The translations under genes and the position numbers were made by a program. The notes under the pieces are model-generated. The model had not been told where the DNA came from, ran no database searches, and saw nothing but the letters and a program-made list of their open reading frames with translations. Of a stretch of DNA of 43,685 nucleotides, positions 16,660-25,896 are shown one piece after another (position 1 is the first letter of the stretch; each line of letters begins with the position of its first letter). The DNA is taken from positions 1 to 43,685 of the forward strand of contig CALJCO010000002.1 in NCBI GenBank assembly GCA_938023905.1. Reading direction: 5' to 3'. Source of the stretch: an uncultured Collinsella sp. Lineage in GTDB: Bacteria; Actinomycetota; Coriobacteriia; Coriobacteriales; Coriobacteriaceae.

Positions 16660-19600
16660 CTACGAACGGCGGATAACCTCGGTCACGACCTCGGATACCG
16701 TGGCAATGTTCGTCGGGTTGACATTGTGGGGCAGGTCGTCCTCGGTACGAGCGCAAGCCAGACGCGTGCCGTTCACGCCGGCGATGGTGAGGGCTCGGCG
16801 GCTCGCCTCGAGCGCGGCGTAGGCATCGGTCTTGGCATAGGGCATCTCGAGCGCGCCACAATCGACATGGAACGACTTGCACACCTTGCTGACCAGGTTC
16901 ATGATGCGGCGATCGCCCTTGAGCAGCTGCTGTTCGCCCTCAACCGTCACCACCGAAAGCCTACCGGCGCCGACGGATTCAAGATTGATGAAGAATACGC
17001 CGCGGAGCTTATCGCGATGCGAAGCCAAGAAGGCCTTCATGCCGGCGCCATCACAATCCGAGGCGCCCGTTGCCACAAACCAGATATCGTGACCGAGCAG
17101 CTCATCGTCACCCATAGAGGCGACAGCCGAGAGCATATCTTCGGAAGAAGCGCCGTCGGAAGACGTAGCGCCGCCCTTCCAGCCATCGTCATCGTCCTCG
17201 AAATTATCCCACGAACCGATGCCGCGACCGGACTTCTTGGCATCGTAATCGTCTTCGACGCCCAGCCAGTCACTCATGCTGTCCTGTTCGTTTTTCTTTT
17301 TACGACCGAACAGGCCGCCCAGGCCGCGCTTGCGAGACTTGGGTGCCGCAGGGGCGGGAGCCGAAATGGTCTCGATCGGCTGTGCGCCCGACGCAACGGG
17401 CATAGGAGGCGCAACGGGTGCCGATGTAGGTTCGGGACCCTGGGCGGTAGCAAAGGGGTCGTTGACCTGTGCGGAGGGATCGGGAAGGTCGAACAGCGAC
17501 GTGCGAGACGCAACGTTTGTCTGCTTCATCGACGGCAGCGACGGATCGGGGACCGAAGCCAGCGGAGACGAGGAGGGTGCAGGCGACGGTGCCGACGCCG
17601 GATCGGGAACATTCATCTGCGGACGCGGCGATGCTTGGGAGGAAATCTGGGCCATAAGGGAATCGACCGTTTCGTCCTGGGTGGGAGCGACATTGGCAAC
17701 CGTGGCACCGGAACCACTCGGGGTCGGCATGGTGAAAATCTGCGTGGAGTAAGGCCTCGACTCATCCGTCTCGGGAGTCTCGGAAACCGCAGGCACCTCC
17801 TCCTGCTCGACCTCGGCCGAATCACCTTGATCGGCTGCCGCGTATTGCTCTTCGTCAGAGTTGGCCTCGACGGACTCGTCCTCGGCAGCATCCTGAATTT
17901 CGGCAGCATCAATGGGCTCGTCATCGTCTGCCGCGTCGCCCTGCTCATCGGAAACAGGAAGGGGCTCGGCAATCGCGGTGCCTTGCTTTTCAAACGTTAT
18001 CGTGGAATCGAACTGCGCGGCATCAAACGACATGGTGCTATCGACGTGCTGCTGAGCCTCGAAAGACGTCGTCGCCTCAACAACATCCGTGGACGCCGGT
18101 TGCTGGGACTCAAAGGACGTTGTAGCTTCGGCAGCGTCGACGGGCACGGACTGCATAGCCTCGTTCTGCTCGAGCTCTTGCGCCGCGCGCTCACGTGCCG
18201 CCTCGGCTGCCTGCTGCTGAGCGATAGCCTCCTGCTCGGCAGCCTCGCGTGCGGCAGCGCGCTTCTCCTCGAAATCGTCGACAAATTTCTTGCCCTTTGC
18301 AAGCGCACCCTTAAAGAAGTTGGAAGCACTGGCGCCAATCGAAGAGAACGCGGATGCAATATCGGCATGGGGCGTTGCCGCGGGAATCTCGGCCGAAAAA
18401 TCAGTATCGCTCTCGTAAGACACGCGCCTCGGCTGTTCAACGTAATCGTCGTCAGGCTCGTCCGCAACGTCTTGCGCCGGCGCGGCGGGGGCCAAAATGT
18501 CCAGTCCTGCCGCGGGATCGATCGCGGACACCGCCTCGGGCTCGGCAACGGCAGCGGTAACCGCGGCAGACTCATCATCCACGGTCACGACGGGGGCAGG
18601 CTCGGGCTCAAACGTCGGCTCCTCGCCCTCCTCGTAATCGAGCGTGCAGGACTCGGGAAGCATTCCGAGCGCACGGATGGCATCCGAACCAAAGCGGATG
18701 TTGCCGGCGGCATTGCGATAGAGCTTGGGCTCGGGCTCGGCCGCGACAGGCTCCTCCGCCGGCTCGGCAGCGGGAACCTCGTCATTGAACTCTTCGGCCT
18801 GGACAGCCTGATTCTGATCCTCGGGCACAATGGCGCCAATCAGCGTCTCGTCGGCAGACGCACCCTCAAAGCCCTCGATCTGCTCGTCGAAAGCCTCGCC
18901 CTGTTCGGGCTCGGTTTGAGCGTCGGGAGCAATCGGCTGACCGAACTCGTCCTCGGCGTAGGTAGGCTCTTCATACTCGATGGTGTTGCCGTAGTCGTTT
19001 TGCTGCTGGGCCGCGGCATACTCCGCCGCTGCGCGCGCCATTTCCTCGGCACGACGCTTCTGCTCCCCAAAATAGGTATCGAACGGAACATCGTCGGGAA
19101 ACTCGTTTTCGCCCTGATAGGGGGCAACGTTGTCCATGACGCCGAGCATGGCGGCGACAGAAGACTTGTTGCACACCGCGCCGGACGTATAGGGAAGAAT
19201 GTGGCGGTTAGAAATGATGTTTGCCGCGTTGGCGAGCGCAACGAGGGAAGCGAGGATCGCGACAATCCACAGCAGAACCTTGAGCGCGCCGGGGAGCGGC
19301 AGGATACGCAAGATGGCAACGGCAGCAGGGGCAACCGTGGCAACGGGCAACAGCTTGGCGATGAGCGCACGATACGAAGCATAGGGCTCGCGGGCGAGCA
19401 GCTCAGCACGGGGAGAGTCGTAGTGTGCGACAACGACCACCGGGCGGTTGCGCGGAGACGCGAGCGGGCCCGAGGCCTTGTGGTAGGCGATGACATTTTG
19501 GCTCACGCCCGTCTTGCCCAGGCGCGAAACCACGGGGTGGCCCGTGCGCTCGAGCACGTAAAGAACGGCACCGACAATGGCCAGCAAGGTGCCGACCAAG

Positions 19601-19836
19601 CCGATGCCGCCACCGATGCCCATCAGCAGGGCGCCGGCAAACGCAAGAATACCGGTAACGGCAAATGCCAACCTGCTGGGCGCCGGGGCATTGAACTCCT
19701 GAACCTCGGGATCAAAGCCGTGGTTGCGGAAGATCTGAGCGATATCCTCGGCAGCCAAGCGCTCTTCTTCGCTGCATGCCGGCGTGATGCCGGTGTTCTG
19801 CAGCAGGTGGTTAATATAGTTCTGGGTGTTCGCCAT
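16660..19836 (-). CDS. M28-like membrane peptidase with long acidic insert
   Basis: 1058 residues from the ATG at 19836 (GGAG five bases upstream; more upstream starts lack support). The first part has 'EEERLAAEDIAQIFRNHGFDPEVQEF', two clusters of membrane segments (about residues 50-90 and 170-215) and 'VVVAHYDSPR' with His138, an M28 metal-ligand motif. 'MLGVMDNVAPYQ' matches the Asp-Asn of 'GANDN'. Then about 650 residues of acidic, Ala/Glu/Pro/Ser-rich disordered sequence follow. The peptidase fold resumes near residue 910: 'HDIWFVATGASDCDGAGMKAFL', 'FFINLESVG', 'DLPHNVNPTNIATV'. The usual Glu-Glu is replaced by Ser-Asp in 'GASDCDG', so catalysis is uncertain. It shares a 198-bp divergent gap with the WYL genes. 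Confidence 0.8.
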   Translation of the reverse strand: MANTQNYINHLLQNTGITPACSEEERLAAEDIAQIFRNHGFDPEVQEFNAPAPSRLAFAVTGILAFAGALLMGIGGGIGLVGTLLAIVGAVLYVLERTGHPVVSRLGKTGVSQNVIAYHKASGPLASPRNRPVVVVAHYDSPRAELLAREPYASYRALIAKLLPVATVAPAAVAILRILPLPGALKVLLWIVAILASLVALANAANIISNRHILPYTSGAVCNKSSVAAMLGVMDNVAPYQGENEFPDDVPFDTYFGEQKRRAEEMARAAAEYAAAQQQNDYGNTIEYEEPTYAEDEFGQPIAPDAQTEPEQGEAFDEQIEGFEGASADETLIGAIVPEDQNQAVQAEEFNDEVPAAEPAEEPVAAEPEPKLYRNAAGNIRFGSDAIRALGMLPESCTLDYEEGEEPTFEPEPAPVVTVDDESAAVTAAVAEPEAVSAIDPAAGLDILAPAAPAQDVADEPDDDYVEQPRRVSYESDTDFSAEIPAATPHADIASAFSSIGASASNFFKGALAKGKKFVDDFEEKRAAAREAAEQEAIAQQQAAEAARERAAQELEQNEAMQSVPVDAAEATTSFESQQPASTDVVEATTSFEAQQHVDSTMSFDAAQFDSTITFEKQGTAIAEPLPVSDEQGDAADDDEPIDAAEIQDAAEDESVEANSDEEQYAAADQGDSAEVEQEEVPAVSETPETDESRPYSTQIFTMPTPSGSGATVANVAPTQDETVDSLMAQISSQASPRPQMNVPDPASAPSPAPSSSPLASVPDPSLPSMKQTNVASRTSLFDLPDPSAQVNDPFATAQGPEPTSAPVAPPMPVASGAQPIETISAPAPAAPKSRKRGLGGLFGRKKKNEQDSMSDWLGVEDDYDAKKSGRGIGSWDNFEDDDDGWKGGATSSDGASSEDMLSAVASMGDDELLGHDIWFVATGASDCDGAGMKAFLASHRDKLRGVFFINLESVGAGRLSVVTVEGEQQLLKGDRRIMNLVSKVCKSFHVDCGALEMPYAKTDAYAALEASRRALTIAGVNGTRLACARTEDDLPHNVNPTNIATVSEVVTEVIRRS

Positions 19837-20034
19837 GTGCGCTCCACATCCATAATCCGACAAATAGGCCCAATGCATGCACATTAGAACCGTATATAGT
19901 CGAAAGTATACCCCGAGCGAGCGCAAACGACCGAATTCGGGCCATCTTAACGCCCCGAGCGGACAAGGATATAGCCTAATCTCCATATCGGACTAAAATC
20001 ATGGCAGCAAACCACCTTCTCATGCGAGGACTCT

Positions 20035-21057
20035 ATGACGGCAAGCGACGCGACCGCGACAATTAAAAAGGGGAATTCGGAGCCCAGTTTCGATAAAACG
20101 GCTCAGCGCATCCTCAATCTTTTCTTTGTGCTCAACAGCTCCCCCGAACCGCTGACGACCGAGCAGATCGTCTTGGATTCTGACCTGGGATATGGCTCGG
20201 GCAATATCGACTCGGATAAGCGCAAGTTTCGGCGCGATCGTGACAAACTGCTCGAACGCGGCATCTTAATCAAGGAGGTTCGCCCCGCCGGCGCGCAGGA
20301 GACCGAGGAAAGCTCATGGACAATCGACCGCGAGCACACGTTTGCGGCAGGCGGCCTCATCACCGCAGACGACGCCGATATCCTGTTCAACGCTATCGAC
20401 CAGACAATAGCGGCCGGCTCATCCACTTTTGCCGCGCCGCTTGCCGATATTCGTTCCAAGATTGCCTACCTCACCGGCAGGACGACGGCGGACGAAGCAC
20501 CGATCCGCCGCTCTCCCACCGTCGATGCGGTATGGAGCGCCTTTGCCGAGCGATGCGCGCTGCGATTTTTATATCAGAACGGACGCGGTGAGCAGAAAGA
20601 GCGTACCGTCTGCGTCTACGGCATGTTCGAGCGCGAGGGCGTTGCGTACTTCTGCGGCCTCGACAATGCCACCGACGACATCAGGACATTCCGCTGCGAC
20701 CGTATCGTTCGCGCTTGGCGTCCTTCGAAGGCCTACGCCATCCCTGCAGACTTCAATCTCAACGACTACCTGTTCTTTGAATTCGATTTTGCCGACCGCC
20801 CGCCCGTTGCGACTACGTTCTCGTTCGCCCCGCAGACGCAGATCGATATGATCAACGGCCTCACGCGCGGGCGAGGTGAGCTCGCACACACCGATTCGGG
20901 ATGGACTTGGACCGTTGACGTGCGCGATCTTGAAGCCGCCGCCTCATTTTGCATGGCCCACGCCATGGACGGCATGAGGCCCATGGCCCCCAAATCGCTC
21001 AAGCAGGCGTGGAACCACCTCATTGAAAGGACGGTGCACGAGCATGCCCGTGCGTAA
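20035..21057 (+). CDS. WYL-domain regulator, PafB-like (first of pair)
   Basis: 340-residue protein with an N-terminal winged helix ('AQRILNLFFVLNSSPEPLTTEQIV', 'KFRRDRDKLLERGILI') and a C-terminal WYL region ('AVWSAFAERCALRFLYQNGRGEQKERTV', 'YFCGLDNATDDIRTFRCDRIV'). In actinobacteria tandem WYL proteins of this kind (PafB/PafC) form a complex that activates SOS-independent DNA-damage genes, apparently on sensing single-stranded DNA. AGGA lies four bases before the ATG. It overlaps the second WYL gene by 14 bases and points toward a DNA-repair-type helicase gene that is transcribed convergently. No proteasome genes are nearby, so the Paf name rests on domain order only. Confidence 0.85.
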   Translation: MTASDATATIKKGNSEPSFDKTAQRILNLFFVLNSSPEPLTTEQIVLDSDLGYGSGNIDSDKRKFRRDRDKLLERGILIKEVRPAGAQETEESSWTIDREHTFAAGGLITADDADILFNAIDQTIAAGSSTFAAPLADIRSKIAYLTGRTTADEAPIRRSPTVDAVWSAFAERCALRFLYQNGRGEQKERTVCVYGMFEREGVAYFCGLDNATDDIRTFRCDRIVRAWRPSKAYAIPADFNLNDYLFFEFDFADRPPVATTFSFAPQTQIDMINGLTRGRGELAHTDSGWTWTVDVRDLEAAASFCMAHAMDGMRPMAPKSLKQAWNHLIERTVHEHARA

Positions 21058-21961
21058 ACTCACCAGCGAGCAGAGGCTCTCGCGCGCCATCGACATCATG
21101 GAGGCCCTCTACGCCGCCGGCGAGAGCGGCATGACACGAACCGAGATTTGCAGTCGCTTTGACATCACGGGGGCGTCGCTCGACGAGATTCTCGAGATCG
21201 TCTCGACGCTCGCGGACCGAGAATCGGGTGCGCGTATCATCTGCGAATGCCACGGCGAGCGCGTGGTCCTCACCGGTGACGCCGGGCGTGTACTACCGCT
21301 GCGCCTGAGTGCCGCCGAGGGCGCTGTGCTCAACCACGAACTTGAATCGTTGGGGATCGAGCCCCAGGCGGCGGCTCGAATTCGACATGCTCTTCTACCC
21401 GAAGAGCTCGGCTATAACCAGCACGTCTTTGACACCGTCAACCACGGGTCGCACTGGCAGCAGCTGAGCTGCGCCATTCAGGACGGCGTTCGCTGTCGTA
21501 TCTCGTATCGCTCGATGGACGATGCGCGGCCACGCGAGCGTCTGGTCGACCCCTTGCGCATTACAGCAAACGGCGACCAAACATATCTGATTGCCTGGGA
21601 CATCGCGGTCGATGAGCAGCGCACCTATCGCATGGATAAAATCGAGGGACTCGCCTTGACGGAAGACTCCGTCGTGCCTCACGTACCGGACGTTGCATCC
21701 CTCCACGATTCCCTTGCCCGGACGCAGCGTAGCGCAAAGCTCTTGATGCCATTCGATATGGCGGAGCATCTGGACTGGGCCGGCATCACCCTCATCGAGC
21801 ACAGCGGTACAGACATGGCAACGGTAACCGTACATTACGGCTCCGAGCGTTGGCTGCTGAGCCAGATAATCGCAGCGGGCGGAGCCATCCGCATCTTGGA
21901 TGACCCCGCCCTGTCAAAGCGTCTGTGCGAAATGGCAAAAACCCTCGTCTGTCCGCTTTAG
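21044..21961 (+). CDS. WYL-domain regulator, PafC-like (second of pair)
   Basis: 305 residues from the ATG at 21044 ('MPVRKLTSEQRLSRAIDIMEAL'). An N-terminal winged helix ('MTRTEICSRFDITGASLDEILEIVSTLA') is followed by a WYL domain ('CAIQDGVRCRISYRSMDDARPRERLVDP', 'TYLIAWDIAVDEQRTYRMDKIEGL') and a C-terminal WCX-like extension. The start lies within the end of the first WYL gene, so the two are translationally coupled. A TTG at 21023 is in frame but deep in the upstream gene. Its stop codon overlaps the stop codon of the convergent dinG-like gene, leaving no room for a terminator. Confidence 0.85.
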   Translation: MPVRKLTSEQRLSRAIDIMEALYAAGESGMTRTEICSRFDITGASLDEILEIVSTLADRESGARIICECHGERVVLTGDAGRVLPLRLSAAEGAVLNHELESLGIEPQAAARIRHALLPEELGYNQHVFDTVNHGSHWQQLSCAIQDGVRCRISYRSMDDARPRERLVDPLRITANGDQTYLIAWDIAVDEQRTYRMDKIEGLALTEDSVVPHVPDVASLHDSLARTQRSAKLLMPFDMAEHLDWAGITLIEHSGTDMATVTVHYGSERWLLSQIIAAGGAIRILDDPALSKRLCEMAKTLVCPL

Positions 21962-24852
21962 CGCCGCCGCTCGTGGCGTGCGCGCCACAGTTGCAGATAG
22001 TGACCGATCTGCGCCGATTCGATGCGCTGATAGGAGCTCGTGGGCAGCGACGTTAAGAACTTCTTTCCGTAGCCCTTCGTCACCAGGCGCGGGTCGGCCA
22101 GAATCAGCACGCCGCAATCGGTCGACGAGCGGATAAGGCGGCCGGCCGCCTGCTTGACCTCGAGCACCGCCTCGGGCAGCGAATAGCGCGCCCAAGCGCG
22201 GTCTTCGCGCAGGTTGCGCTCGCACGAGAGCGGGTCCGTGGGGCTCGAGAACGGCAACTTGGGAATGATGACGCAGCGCAGCGTCTCGCCGCTGGCATCA
22301 AACCCCTCCCAGAAGGCCTTGAGCGCAAAAAGCGACGAGGTCGGTTCGTTGATAAACCGGTCGCGCAGGCGACGAGGAGATGAGTTGCGCTGCTGGCAGT
22401 TGAGCTCCAGACCCGCACGGGCCATCTTGGGCTCAACGCGGGCGTATAGGTCCTCCATGTCGCGCCGATTGGTGAACAACGTGAGCACCGATCCGCCCAT
22501 GGCAAGATGGGCGTCGACCAGTACGCGCTCGAGCGCCGTAAGATAGCTCTCACGATCGCGCGGATCGGGGATATCGCCCGCAACGACTACAGCCATGTTC
22601 GAATCGAAGTCGTAGCTCGAATCCAAGTGCAGCGATGACGACGTTGAAGCACCGATGCGATCAAGGCCGACCGCATGGTTAAAGTGCTCAAAGCTTTTGG
22701 ACACCGTCATGGTCGCCGAGGCAAAGATAGCCGTGTGAACCTCGGGCAGCCACTCGGTTGCCAAGGCCTCGCCAATGTCGATGCGCTCTGCGGTCATTGA
22801 CTCTCCGCCGGCACGCAGCCTGCGATTGACCTGCAGCGAATACACGTAGTGTTCATCGGTACCATCAATGATGAGTTTTAGGTTCTCGGCCAGCTCGTGC
22901 AGGCGGCGCGAGATATCACCCAGGTCGACAACAACCTCTGGCTTGTCGGCGGCGACGGCTTGCACCAGCGCGTCGACGCTCTTGTCAGCTTGTTCCAATG
23001 CGTCGATGCCAGTGTAGGCCGACTGTAAGAAATCATGCCAGTCGTCAGATTCGCGCAGCTCGGGGCCAATCCATAGATTGGCATTGTCATAACCCCCACG
23101 CGCACGGCGGCCGAGCTCGCGAACGCCATCGAACACGCCGGCGATCGCCATGCTCGCGCGCGCAACCGTCGACGTCGCCTTGGCAGTAAGGCCCAGATAG
23201 AGCGTAGAGCCCTCGGAGGTTGCCAAATCACGGGAAACCTGGCTTAGCGCGCCGGTGCTCGAGCCACCCAGACGCTCAAACAGAACGCGCGATTCGTCCG
23301 CCGACACCACACGCGCCCACTGACGGCGCGCCTCGCGCTCGATGGAATGGGCCTCGTCGATTACCCAATGACGAATCGGAGACAAAATCCTGCCCTCGGC
23401 CGCGACGTTGCGGAACAGCAGGGAATGGTTGGTGACCACCACATCGGCATGCGCCGCACGACGGCGAGCGCCGTGGACCAAACATTTATCAGGGAAAAAC
23501 GGGCAGAGGCGACGAGCACACTCGCGCGAGGCCGTCGTAAAGTCGGGACGGTTGACGCTGCGCCACCGAATGCCGAGCGAGTCGAGGTCGCCATCGGCTG
23601 ATTGGCAGACGTACGCCATAATGACCGCGACCGCCGTGAGCGTGTCCGCCGGATCGCGCTTGGTGGTAATCTCGACCTGGCCGCGGCTCATGCGCTCGAG
23701 CTTGCGCAGGCACGGATAGTGGTCATACCCCTTGAGAGCGCAAAATGACAGACCACCGTCCAGTTGCTCGGCAAGTTTTGGCAGCTCATGGTACATGAGC
23801 TGGTCGGCAAGATTGTTCGATTTGGTCGCAATACCAACCGTGATGTTGTTACGGCGTGCTGCCTCGGCAAAAGGCACCAGATAGGCCATCGATTTGCCGA
23901 CGCCTGTGCCTGCCTCAATTACTCGATGAGTGCCCGTGACCAGCGCATCGCGGACCTCGAGTGCCATCGCGATCTGCTCATCACGCGGCTCGTAGGTGGG
24001 ATACATGCGATTGACCAGGCCACCTGGCGCATAGTCTGCCTCGATCTCCTCACGACTCGGCATCTTGAGAACCGGCAGCTCATCGGCGTCCACCCGATCG
24101 TCGGCGCGATCGGCCTTGAGAACGTCAGCACGAGCGGCGCTGAGAGAGAAGATAGAACCAGGGTTCTGCCTTGCCAAGAATGAGAAGATAGGACGATAGG
24201 ACCAAGGCACGTCCGGATGCATGTCGGCTAGGCGCGCCATGAGGCCCTGGGGCAAGTCGGTGAGCGCCACGAGCAACACGCGCCATACGCCACACAGGGC
24301 GTCGACGTCGGCATTGGCACGGTGTGATACCGAGTCGCAGCCAAACAGATCGGCCATAAAAGACAGCTTGTGCGAGGCCAGGCGCGGAAGCGCGATGCGC
24401 GACAGCGCCAGCGAATCGATCCAAATATCGCTCACGTTGACGCCGCCTTTGACCGACTCGATAAACGAGCGGTCGAACGTGGCGTTGTGTGCGATCACCG
24501 GGCAGCCACCGACAAAATCGGCGAGAGCGGCGACGGCCTCAACCGCCGACGGGGCATCTGCAACATCGGCATTTGTAATGCTCGTGAGCTCGGTAATCTC
24601 GGCGGGAATCAGCTGCCTGGGATGCACGAAGGTATCGAAGCGGTCGATGACCTCGCGGCCCGAAAGACGGGCCGCCGAGATCTCGATCAGCTCGTTGTCC
24701 TGCACCGAAAGACCCGTGGTCTCGGTATCGAGGACGATAACATCTTCCTCGATGAGACCAAACGCTTGGGTTTTGGCGCGCTCGGCAAGCGTGGCATAGG
24801 AATCGATGACAAACTGCGGCGTTCCTGACGAAACCGCGTCCTCGATTAGCAT
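21958..24852 (-). CDS. DinG-type helicase with N-terminal DnaQ-like exonuclease
   Basis: 964 residues. The N-terminal exonuclease carries Exo I 'VLDTETTGL', an Exo II region 'VIAHNATFDRSF' and Exo III 'HRANADVDA', the DEDDh set. The C-terminal XPD/DinG-like superfamily 2 helicase has Walker A 'EAGTGVGKSMAYL' and DEAH box 'WVIDEAHSIERE'. Four cysteines between them ('YPCLRK', 'RECARRLCPFFPDKC') are placed like the Fe-S ligands of DinG. Helicase motif VI-like 'QAAGRLIRSSTDCGV' is intact. This fused layout is common in Gram-positive bacteria. Its likely role is 5'-3' unwinding and trimming in repair or R-loop removal. The ATG overlaps the ddl stop codon by seven bases. Confidence 0.92.
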   Translation of the reverse strand: MLIEDAVSSGTPQFVIDSYATLAERAKTQAFGLIEEDVIVLDTETTGLSVQDNELIEISAARLSGREVIDRFDTFVHPRQLIPAEITELTSITNADVADAPSAVEAVAALADFVGGCPVIAHNATFDRSFIESVKGGVNVSDIWIDSLALSRIALPRLASHKLSFMADLFGCDSVSHRANADVDALCGVWRVLLVALTDLPQGLMARLADMHPDVPWSYRPIFSFLARQNPGSIFSLSAARADVLKADRADDRVDADELPVLKMPSREEIEADYAPGGLVNRMYPTYEPRDEQIAMALEVRDALVTGTHRVIEAGTGVGKSMAYLVPFAEAARRNNITVGIATKSNNLADQLMYHELPKLAEQLDGGLSFCALKGYDHYPCLRKLERMSRGQVEITTKRDPADTLTAVAVIMAYVCQSADGDLDSLGIRWRSVNRPDFTTASRECARRLCPFFPDKCLVHGARRRAAHADVVVTNHSLLFRNVAAEGRILSPIRHWVIDEAHSIEREARRQWARVVSADESRVLFERLGGSSTGALSQVSRDLATSEGSTLYLGLTAKATSTVARASMAIAGVFDGVRELGRRARGGYDNANLWIGPELRESDDWHDFLQSAYTGIDALEQADKSVDALVQAVAADKPEVVVDLGDISRRLHELAENLKLIIDGTDEHYVYSLQVNRRLRAGGESMTAERIDIGEALATEWLPEVHTAIFASATMTVSKSFEHFNHAVGLDRIGASTSSSLHLDSSYDFDSNMAVVVAGDIPDPRDRESYLTALERVLVDAHLAMGGSVLTLFTNRRDMEDLYARVEPKMARAGLELNCQQRNSSPRRLRDRFINEPTSSLFALKAFWEGFDASGETLRCVIIPKLPFSSPTDPLSCERNLREDRAWARYSLPEAVLEVKQAAGRLIRSSTDCGVLILADPRLVTKGYGKKFLTSLPTSSYQRIESAQIGHYLQLWRARHERRR

Positions 24853-25811
24853 GCAATGCCCGCTCGACGAAGTCCCATACGGATTAGGCTGTCGCAGACC
24901 TGCGGGAACGTCATGTCGTCGGTGTGGCGGATTTCATCCGGATACAGCGACGTATCGGTCATGCCGGGAATGGTATTGGTCTCGAGGATGACGGGGCCAT
25001 TCTCGCTCACGATAAAGTCGCTGCGCGAGATACCCAGGCAGCCGAGTGCCTTATGGGCAGCACAAGCGAGCTCCTGAGCACGAGCGTAGTTCTCGGGCGA
25101 AATCTGTGCCGGAATGCGATGGATATCCGTGGGGTCGACATACTTCACGTCCAGATCGTAGAACTCGCAGTCCTCGGGCTTACGGATCTCAACAATCGGC
25201 AGGGCGCGCACGTCATCCTCGCCGTATACGCCGACGGTGATCTCGGTGCCCTCGATGCACTTCTCGACCAGCACTTTGTCGCCAAACTCAAACGCCTTGG
25301 CGATTGCCGCGGGCAGCTCGGAGGGCTCGTGGACCAGGGAAATGCCATAGCTGGAACCGTTGACGGCCGGCTTCACAAAGCAGCGCTCGCCACAAACCTC
25401 GACGATATGATCGATATCGACTTCATCGCCCACCTCGAGCGCAAGGCCGGGGGCAATGGGAATGCCCGCCTTGGCGTACAGGAGCTTCGAGACCTCCTTG
25501 TCGGCACCGCAGGCGCTCGCGAGCACGCCTGAGGCCGTGTAGGGGATACTCAGGGTCTCCATGGCACCCTGCATGGCGCCATCCTCACCGCCGGCACCGT
25601 GCATGGCGATAAACGCCACGTCAAAGCCACCGGTCGCCATGGTTACCATAAAATCATCGGCAGCCGTGTCGAGCAGCTCCACCGAAGTGTAGCCGGCCTC
25701 CTTCAGGGCCACCACGACGTTCTTTCCCGAATTGAGCGAGATCTCGCGCTCAGCGGAATGACCGCCCGCCAAGACCGCTACGTGCATGTTCTCTAGGCTT
25801 TTACCCGGCAT
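24846..25811 (-). CDS. ddl: D-alanine-D-alanine ligase
   Basis: ATP-grasp enzyme that makes D-Ala-D-Ala for peptidoglycan. 'VAVLAGGHSAEREISLNSG' near the N-terminus is the Ddl signature; 'CFVKPAVNGSSYGISLV' is the ATP-grasp lysine and loop region; 'VILETNTIPGMTDTSLYP' supplies metal ligands. 321 residues, a usual length. GGAGGAG seven bases before the ATG at 25811 supports this start over the internal Met nine codons later. The gene overlaps the downstream dinG-like gene, so they form an operon. I did not find residues that would mark a D-Ala-D-Lac ligase. Confidence 0.95.
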   Translation of the reverse strand: MPGKSLENMHVAVLAGGHSAEREISLNSGKNVVVALKEAGYTSVELLDTAADDFMVTMATGGFDVAFIAMHGAGGEDGAMQGAMETLSIPYTASGVLASACGADKEVSKLLYAKAGIPIAPGLALEVGDEVDIDHIVEVCGERCFVKPAVNGSSYGISLVHEPSELPAAIAKAFEFGDKVLVEKCIEGTEITVGVYGEDDVRALPIVEIRKPEDCEFYDLDVKYVDPTDIHRIPAQISPENYARAQELACAAHKALGCLGISRSDFIVSENGPVILETNTIPGMTDTSLYPDEIRHTDDMTFPQVCDSLIRMGLRRAGIAC

Positions 25812-25851
25812 GGGCAGACTCCTCCTCTATAATTTCTGCAGCTGATACCAT

Positions 25852-25881
25852 ATTGTAGCGATACCCTCTACGTTTCCCCAA
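25852..25881 (-). promoter_or_regulatory. Possible promoter for ddl-dinG
   Basis: On the minus strand TTGGGG (25881-25876), an 18-bp spacer and TACAAT (25857-25852) lie about 40 bases before the ddl start. The -35 element sits close to the divergent rlmN Shine-Dalgarno. Confidence 0.5.
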
Positions 25882-25896
25882 AATCGAAAGGCTTCC

